Positions 57,896 through 64,000 of a DNA stretch of 64,000 nt are shown one piece after another; position 1 is the stretch's first letter, and every line of letters starts with the position of its first letter. The notes under the pieces are model-generated. The model searched no databases and had not been told where the DNA came from. It saw only the letters and a program-made list of their open reading frames with translations. The DNA comes from Sepiola atlantica (lineage: Eukaryota > Mollusca > Cephalopoda > Sepiida > Sepiolidae). A program made the translations under genes and the position numbers. The stretch lies in contig OY744520.1 in NCBI GenBank assembly GCA_963556195.1, forward strand, positions 2,094,001 to 2,158,000, read 5' to 3'.

Positions 57896-58135
57896 TTAAT
57901 GTACTGTTAAACCAAAGGCTTTTACGTTTGTCTGGTATAAGATTTCTCGGGTGCAGTCTTTTGATATTTCAATCAGCCTCTCTGTGAAGTGTTCCACTGG
58001 GTCAGAGTCTGTTTCCACACATGTCAGTTTCTCCTGGCATTTTTCTTTAAACATTTGCCAATTGGCTTTGTCTAGTTTCCATCGGTCTGGTTTAATTTCA
58101 CCAGCAAGAATTTCTAACCACCAAAAGAAATGCAA
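57896..58135 (-). pseudogene. LINE endonuclease-RT linker fragment (minus strand)
   Basis: A 79-codon frame on the minus strand reads DKANWQMFKEKCQEKL and FTERLIEISKDC. This has the D-K-A-[ND]-W-x-x-F-K ... F-T-x-x-[LI] pattern found between the endonuclease and RT of I/Jockey-type LINEs. It lies just upstream of, and inverted relative to, the I/Jockey-type RT at 58.2 kb, so it may be the inverted 5' end of that same element (a twin-priming-like structure). Confidence 0.5.
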
Positions 58136-58169
58136 AAATGCGTAAGTTGAATTTCAAATAAATAAATCT

Positions 58170-60540
58170 GGAAAACATATTATAGTCCCTTTATATAGAG
58201 TGAGTTAAAGGGCCCTATTGAAAGATCACATACTACTGCTATAAAACCGGATGAAGTTCTTGAGGCAACTACCAGGAGAATCACTTAAATTACTCTTTAC
58301 AATATATAACAAAATATAGACGGAGGGAAAATAACCGGACATATGGAGATAAACAACAGTGGTACCGATCCCAAAGCCGGGCAAAGACAACTCGGATTCA
58401 CAAAATTACAGGCAAATCTCCTTGACCAGTTGTTTATGCAAAACAATGAAGACGGTGATAAACTAATTTGGTAATTGGAATCCAATGGCATTATTATCAA
58501 TCTACAATGTGGATTCCGCAATAAAGAAAGCACAATAGACCACTTGGTTCGCTTGGAAACTGCCATGAGACAAAGCTTCATTAAGAAAGAACATTTCGTA
58601 GCTATTTCCCTTGGCCTAGAGAAAGCGTGTGATACGACATGGAAATATGGCATCATGAGGGATTTGAACGATAACGGTCTAGATTGCCACATTTTATTCA
58701 CGGTCTTTTGTCAAATCGAATATTTCGAGTTTGCGTTGGATCTACTCTTTCTGATATGAACACTCAAGAATGGGGTGTCCCACAAGGTAGCGTGCTATCT
58801 GTGACTCTGTTTGGCATAAAAATAAACACCATGATAAAAAGCTTATTATCCGGAGTGGATAGATCCCTATATGTAGAGGACTTCCTAATATACTACAGGT
58901 CTAAGCATATGCATACCATTGAGCGCACATTGTAACAAGTCAACAAATGGGCAACAGAAAATGGTTTCCGATTTTCTCAAGCAAAAACAAAATGTGTCCA
59001 TTTTTGTCAGAAAATAAAATTTCACAATGACCCAACGCAAGCCTAGAACGGATGGAAATTCCAGTTGTAGATGAATACACATTTTATGGGGTAGTTTTCG
59101 ATAGAAAATTGACCTTTATTCCCCACTTGTAATATATAAGGGGTAAATATAATAGAACATTAAACTACTACGTGTGGTAGCCCACACTGGGTGGGGTGCA
59201 GACCGAAACACTCTACTAAAACTATATAGGTCGTTGATTAGATCCAAATTGGACTACTGTATTTTTATATATCGATCAACCAGAAAGAATTATCTAAAAT
59301 ACTTGACTCGATTTACCATGGAGGACTAAGGTTAGTCCTTGGAGCTTTCAGAACATCGCCTGTTGCGAGTCTCTATGTAGAAGCTGACAAGGCACGTGCA
59401 GATATCAGAGGTGAGAAATTAGCTCTGCAGTATTATGTAAAACTGAAATCTTGTTCACCAAATCCTGCATTTGATGGTACATTCCATCCAAAATACAGGG
59501 AATTATTCGAAAGGAATGAGATATAAGACCTTTTTGTCTTCAAATGGAAATGATCAACAAAGAAGCAGGATTGAACTTGACAATAATACATGATACGATA
59601 ATACCAAAGATCCCACCTTGTACTATAAGGATCCCAAAGATCATACTGGCAGACTCCACAAGTATACAACTCATCCTCTAATTTTCAACGAGAAATTAGA
59701 GAAAGTCAAAGACAACTATCCAAGACATATGCACATCTTCACAGATGGACCAAAACATGAAGAACCAGCAGGGTGTGCTGCAATTTACAACAATAATATA
59801 CATAAGAAGCGTCTCCCAAATGACACTTAAATTTCTATAGCAGAGGCATGTGCAGTGGATGTGCCGCTGAATTTAATTTTCAAATCCAAAAATAAAAAAA
59901 ATTATTACATTTTCGGACTTTTTGTCTCTACTAATATCACTACAAAACAGGAAATTTGACAATCCATTAATAACAAAATTACTATGAAAAATGGAATATT
60001 TATCAAAGGATAATGAAATATTACTGTGTTTGATCCCAATATATATCGAAATCAGAGGAATCGACAAGGCTGATAGGGCGGCCAGGTCTGCCTTAGGTAT
60101 GGCTCAAGAGACTAATTCTAAGATCCCATATACATATGTTAAAATGATGTTCAATAAATATATCCTACAACTAAGACAACAACGTTGGAGTAACAATACA
60201 CATAACACACTCCTAGCTATCAAAACCACAATAGGAGAATGGAAAAAAGGCTCACGAACAATCCAAAAGGAGGAAGTAGTGTTATCCAGACTTCGCATAG
60301 GTCACACAAGATTGCACATTCCTACTTACTTGAAGACAAACAGCAACCAATATGCTATGCACGCCAGACTACGAACACAATCAGCATATTCTTACTGGAT
60401 CATTGATCTGGCCCCTATAAGAGAAACGTTTGACAAAGCAGGTATAATGAAGGAACTGTTAAAGAAAAATAAAGTAGAGACAATAATGTACTTTTTAAAA
60501 GCTGTTGATCTATATGAAAAATATATAATTATCTAAATAT
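58170..60540 (+). pseudogene. I/Jockey-type LINE with RT and RNase H, broken
   Basis: RT blocks in order: PKPGKD-like and a frameshifted S-L-T-S region near 58375-58430; LESNGIIINLQCGFRNKEST (58472-58530); VAISLGLEKACDTTWKYG, where motif A Asp has become Gly; WGVPQGSVLSVTLFGI (58770-58815); LYVEDFLIYYRS, where YVDD has become YVED. Then VVDEYTFYGVVFDRKLTF, and the RNase H start HIFTDGPKHEEPAGCAA (59733-59783) with AEACAVD near 59845 and the last Asp block RGIDKADRAARSAL (60053-60095). The C-terminus reads VVLSRLRIGHTRLH and APIRETFDKAG, with the expected CCHC zinc-finger residues lost between. Stops are common in the 59.1-59.9 kb part. The last 181 codons (59991-60536) are open. Confidence 0.8.
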
Positions 60541-60880
60541 CCAGCTTGATTTGGTATTAAATGAACTGAAAAAGAATAATATGATATAAAAAAGTTGAAT
60601 GAATGTTTTCAAAATATTAATTTTTTAGTCTAAAGAATATTTTTTGGCAAAAAACAAAAAGAAAATACAATTGATTCGGCCTTAAATGACCTGGAAAAGT
60701 TGATATGCCGTAAAACAAGACAAACAAACAAAAAACGCTCTATACCCGACATGTAGGCAAATCAAACGAACACATATATAAAGCAATGGCTCACTGCTTA
60801 AAAAACTGAACTCCAGTCTGTAGTAGGTTAGGCCAAAATATAGGGGGTTACATTTAATGCTTCTCAGACAAAGTTCATTT
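60541..60880. other. AT-rich DNA between two LINE copies
   Basis: Contains A-rich segments after the LINE stop, probably its tail; no other feature. Confidence 0.5.
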
Positions 60881-61620
60881 CTTAAAACAATTATAAGTAA
60901 CCTTTCTAAACACTGATTGAATAGACTAACCTTTGCCGAGAGTCAAACATGTATACTCTTCGACCTAAAATTCACAGATAACATGAATTGGAACACACAC
61001 ATAGAAGATACTGTCACGTCTGCTGCAAAGAAAGTGGGATCCTTCTACTGGTCTAGAAATATTTTCACACCTGCCAATATGCTATTTCTCTACAAAACAA
61101 CCATTCGACCTTGCGCGGATTATTGTTGATATATCTGGGCTTGTGCACGAGCCACTAGTCTCTCCCTCTCAGGCAGGATAAAAAATAGCGTCTAACCTAA
61201 TAGGTTCAACACAGTTTACAAAGGTCCAGCGTCTGTCCCATCGCAGTGATGTTGCAAAGTTGGGCTTGCTTTCCAAGTACTTCAACGGAATGTGCTCCGA
61301 TGAACTTGCTGCACTTGTGCCCTACTCAATGTAAATACCTCCGACCAACCCGATAATCAACAAAATCCTCCCTCTTCACTGTAGATGTAACCAGATGCCA
61401 GAAAGATTTCTACTCTAATAGCTTATTTCCTTGAACCCCTTACCTTTTAAATCCCCCCCTCCTCCGTTTTCCCTGACTCTACCAACACACATATGTTAAA
61501 ATGTAATATGAACAAACATCTTGCTGCATATCTCTCCACGTAGAAGTCATTAAAATCTAGCCCTAATTAGCAGTAGGCTTACGTCTGAGTGTCAATCTGT
61601 CTTGTTTATGTTGAATAAAA
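60881..61620 (+). pseudogene. CR1/L2-like LINE, thumb to 3' end
   Basis: A frame at 60917-61129 contains LFDLKFTDNMNWNTHIEDTV and SAAKKVGSFYWSRN, then TIRPCADYC followed by a stop (Cys/Ser position). Further blocks are WACARATSLSLSGRIK and, near 61460-61550, the KCNMNKHLAAYLS C-terminal piece. This is the same C-terminal domain as in the copies at 7.8 and 28.6 kb. Premature stops and shifts are frequent. Confidence 0.65.
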
Positions 61621-61766
61621 GTAAAACCGAAAAAATAAATATAATCATTAAAAACATATTTGAATCCGAAAAATATTGAACAAGTAATAAACAAACTAAA
61701 TACAACATTTTTTTAACAGTAAACGAAAATGTTAATCTAATACACACACAAATCTAATTTTATTAA

Positions 61767-61846
61767 TATTTAGGAATTTATGAGAGTAGAATGTGGACTT
61801 TCTAAATCGAAAGTCCACATTCTACTCTCATAAATCCCTAAATTTT
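61767..61846. repeat. Perfect hairpin at the start of the gypsy LTR-like region
   Basis: The arm ATTTATGAGAGTAGAATGTG-GACTTTC is repeated inverted after a short loop at about 61803-61808, ending GAAAGTCC...CATAAAT. Arms are about 35 nt. Confidence 0.85.
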
Positions 61847-62088
61847 GGCAGCCTCGTAACTCTCGCTTCCCTTATATTGTTGTTATGGTGACTTACCTAT
61901 GTACACCATGGACTCTTCCTCTTTGCTCAATAAATGCCAACAGCAATTAAATCTCGCCGTTTTCCAGTAAGATAGTTCGAACTCTACTTATATTTCCTCC
62001 CTCTGTACTCTCTTTTCTTAATACACTTGTTTTTTTTATACCGTGTTCGTGTCTTCATTTCGGTCCTTTTAAACAGGGCCACAACAAC
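61847..62088 (+). repeat. Probable gypsy 5' LTR (right part)
   Basis: It contains CAATAAATG (polyadenylation-like, 61928-61936) and pyrimidine-rich sequence, and ends with CCACAACA just before a primer-binding-like TTGGCGACGAAGG. The LTR start cannot be fixed because only one LTR is in the window. A segment GGCAGCCTCGTAAC is echoed near 3208. Confidence 0.5.
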
Positions 62089-62106
62089 TTGGCGACGAAG
62101 GATTCG
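62089..62106 (+). promoter_or_regulatory. Primer-binding-site-like sequence
   Basis: TTGGCGACGAAGGATTCG follows the end of the LTR-like region at the position expected for a tRNA primer-binding site. TTGGCGACGAGG-type sequences are common at this position in metazoan Ty3/gypsy elements. The tRNA species is not assigned. Confidence 0.5.
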
Positions 62107-62700
62107 AAGATCTACTCTCTCTCTCTCCATTTCCTAACCACCAGACAACAATTGGCAATCTGGAATTACGTCAATTTTTTCCTACGTACACATCTTTGAA
62201 CAAACGAAAGTTTTTCGAATGAAAAAAATCCAGCGTAAGACAAACACTGGCAAATGCACGACGAATTTAACGACGAACGTGGAGAAAGCTACACAATTAC
62301 TAAAGTTTAAAAACAAATTTATCCGGCGGACAAAAAAAAATCTTGAAAATCGGATTTTTTATGCAAGTAAATTCACGTGATTTTTTTTTGTTCTTCGTCT
62401 CTTACGAAAATCTATCAACTAAGTTATATTTTTCTAGGACACTCGTGAATCATTATTTTATTTCCGGTACTGAGTTAAGATTTTTAACAAAGGAATATAA
62501 TACAACTCTTTTGACTCTCTCCAAAGAGAGAAAAGAAAAATACTACCGCCGAAATTAAAAACTTCATTTTTTTTTTTTGTCAAGCAAAAAAAAAAGAAAA
62601 GTTGACTTTCATATGTTTTTCTGGTTGAAGAACTAATCACGTTAGCAGCGTAATATAAAAGAAAAAAGGAGCTGTATTGTATAATGACACAACAGTGAAC
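62107..62700. other. Gypsy untranslated leader
   Basis: The sequence between the primer-binding-like site and the gag ATG has no coding motif. It contains several A-runs and a T-run near 62570-62600. Confidence 0.4.
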
Positions 62701-63530
62701 ATGGAAGAATTCAGAACTGTTATGTTAGAACTCGTTAAATTCCAAACCGAACAACAGGCTCAAATGGAAGCTAGGTTCCAAGGAAAACTGCTTATCCAAC
62801 AACAAAAAGCCGACGTACAACAAAGCCGACGAACAATGACGAATAGCTGATGAAAACATAAATTGCGAAAATTGGGCAGACGCTAAAAAAGTTCGATTAC
62901 TCCTTAGTAAATTAGGGACCGTCAAACATACAAAGTTCGTTTACTATATATTACCCCGTAAGACCAGCGATTTAACTTTCTCGGAAGCGGTTAAGTTATT
63001 GACGGAGTTGTTTAGCCCCAAAATTTCCCTTTTTCACAAAAGATGGAAGTGCCTAAATTTAACGAGAAAAGATTGAGGATTACACGACTTTCGCATCAGC
63101 AGTGAATAAACACTGTAACAGTTGCAAGCTTGCCGAACTAATGTTTACTTTTTGTGCAAGGACTGATATCAGCTAAAGACGCCGAAGTAAGACGCAGAGT
63201 TCTGAATTAGCTAGAAAATGAGCCGATTTGTAAGGGTGAAACAAGACTCGAAAGACATAGAAGAATCCGGCATAGCACACTTAAGAAATCTACGACAAAA
63301 ATCATATCCTTATTTTCCTTCAAAATCAAGTCAATCCAAAAAGAGTGACTATTCGCATTTTTCGCCAAAAACAAATTTCCCCAAGTAAAAACAAAACAAA
63401 TTACCACCTAGCCCCTGTTCGCGCTGTGGTGCTCTTCATTGGTATATCGATTGCCCCTACCGGTTTAAAACTTGTTTAATTTGTAACAAAATCGGACACA
63501 AGAGCTCATATTGTAGAGCAAATAAAGGAT
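62701..63530 (+). pseudogene. Ty3/gypsy gag with two zinc knuckles, broken
   Basis: The ATG at 62701 opens a coiled-coil-like stretch (MEEFRTVMLELVKFQTEQQA). Continuing across frameshifts, a gag body with FVYYILPRKTSDLTFSEAVK (62937-62995) and LISAKDAEVRRRVL is readable. Two CCHC-type knuckles follow: CSRCGALHWYIDC (63416-63454, C-x2-C-x3-H-x4-C) and CLICNKIGHKSSYC (63472-63513, C-x2-C-x4-H-x4-C). Nucleocapsid knuckles bind the element RNA in the virus-like particle. Multiple stops and shifts occur between 62800 and 63400. Confidence 0.75.
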
Positions 63531-64000
63531 TTAAAAACCGGATAAAGATCGCAAGATCAGACGAACATGATAGCATAAACATAAGGAAGTACGTTCAAGT
63601 ACACATCCTTAACGAAAGAATAAAGTTACAATTAGACTCCGGATCTGATTTAACTATCATCAAGACATGGAAAAGATTGGGTAAACCAGTTATGTTAAAA
63701 TCAAACAAAATAGCCAGGTCGGTGACTAGGGGAAAATAAAATTCGAAGGTGAGGTTATAACTAACGTTAAGTTTAACGGGAAAACCAAAAAATTAAAAAT
63801 GTTCGTGTTAAAAAAACGCTTGCAATTTATTTGGGACAGTGGATAAGTCATTTAAATTCATGGGATTTACCCATTAACGCTTTTTGCCAAAAAAATAGAA
63901 AGACTGACAACCGAAGCAGATAAATTAAAATAAGATTTGCAAAAAACCTACCCAGAAGGTTTTTCAAATGGTCTGAGTCGATGCAAAAAGATGGCGGCAA
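63531..64000 (+). pseudogene. Ty3/gypsy aspartic protease and start of pol, runs off window
   Basis: The frame downstream of the knuckles contains IKLQLDSGSDLTIIKTWKRL (63620-63680). D-S-G is the retropepsin catalytic triad, in the usual context (hydrophobic, then D-S-G-[SA]-x-[LI]-[ST]-[ILV]-[IL]). A later block FEGEVITNVKFNGKTKKLKM (63740-63800) fits the protease flap/second half, followed by a frameshift. RT is beyond the window edge. The triad is intact but the frame is broken elsewhere. Confidence 0.75.

Noticed and set aside
58297..58701. 134-codon minus-strand frame
   Set aside because: Antisense of the I/Jockey-type RT at 58.2-58.9 kb, which has recognisable RT motifs on the plus strand.

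Overview
This window reads as transposon-dominated, AT-rich animal DNA with no complete host gene. The organism is most likely a lophotrochozoan, and I lean to a cephalopod (octopus or squid). The basis is the very long (TA)n/(TAA)n tracts, abundant Penelope-like elements (PLEs) with GIY-YIG nucleases, R4/Dong-like and CR1/L2-like LINEs, and a SINE with a U2 snRNA-like head. The species call is inference from repeat content and is not proven by any single-copy gene.

Layout. 0-3.5 kb: AT-rich minisatellite, a PLE C-terminus with its tail, and one copy of an unclassified repeat (called family C here). 4.6-6.3 kb: decayed Ty3/gypsy gag-protease, followed by a SINE with an 8-bp target-site duplication. 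7.8-9.3 kb: a LINE 3' end and two more family C copies. 9.8-12 kb: two adjacent PLE remnants, the second interrupted by a SINE that keeps a U2-like head. 12.4-15.3 kb: microsatellites, two near-perfect hairpins and a pyrimidine-rich tract. 17.9-19.7 kb: a TAA-rich satellite abutting the 3' part of an R4/Dong-like LINE (19.69-20.34 kb). 20.7-23 kb: a PLE tail-like repeat, microsatellites and a LINE C-terminus. 23.18-26.26 kb: a DNA transposon bounded by 15-bp inverted termini, carrying a broken transposase-like gene with an intron and an inserted tandem SINE array. 26.3-34.1 kb: PLE-rich block with a LINE in the middle and two convergent PLEs at 31.5-34.1 kb. 34.85-35.12 kb: the only ORF that looks protein-like without matching a transposon. 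38.6-40 kb: another RT remnant. 40.5-41, 44.5-44.9 and 47.4-48.6 kb: degenerate tandem repeat, palindromic MITE, and a ~90-bp satellite. 50.5-53.4 kb: an R4/Dong-like LINE on the minus strand, bounded on both sides by (TAA)n. 55.4-61.6 kb: LINE fragments, including an I/Jockey-type element with RNase H. 61.8-64 kb: the start of a gypsy element (LTR-like region, primer-binding-like site, gag, two zinc knuckles, protease), running off the window.

Nearly every protein-coding signature found is reverse transcriptase, nuclease or transposase, and nearly all are broken by stops or frameshifts. There is no operon-like or pathway-level organisation. What is informative is the nesting (SINE in PLE, SINE array in DNA transposon), the recurrent association of R4-like LINEs with TAA-rich DNA, and the clustering of PLEs and PLE-like tails with (TA)n tracts. 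All assignments come from reading translations and motifs by eye. No similarity search was run.
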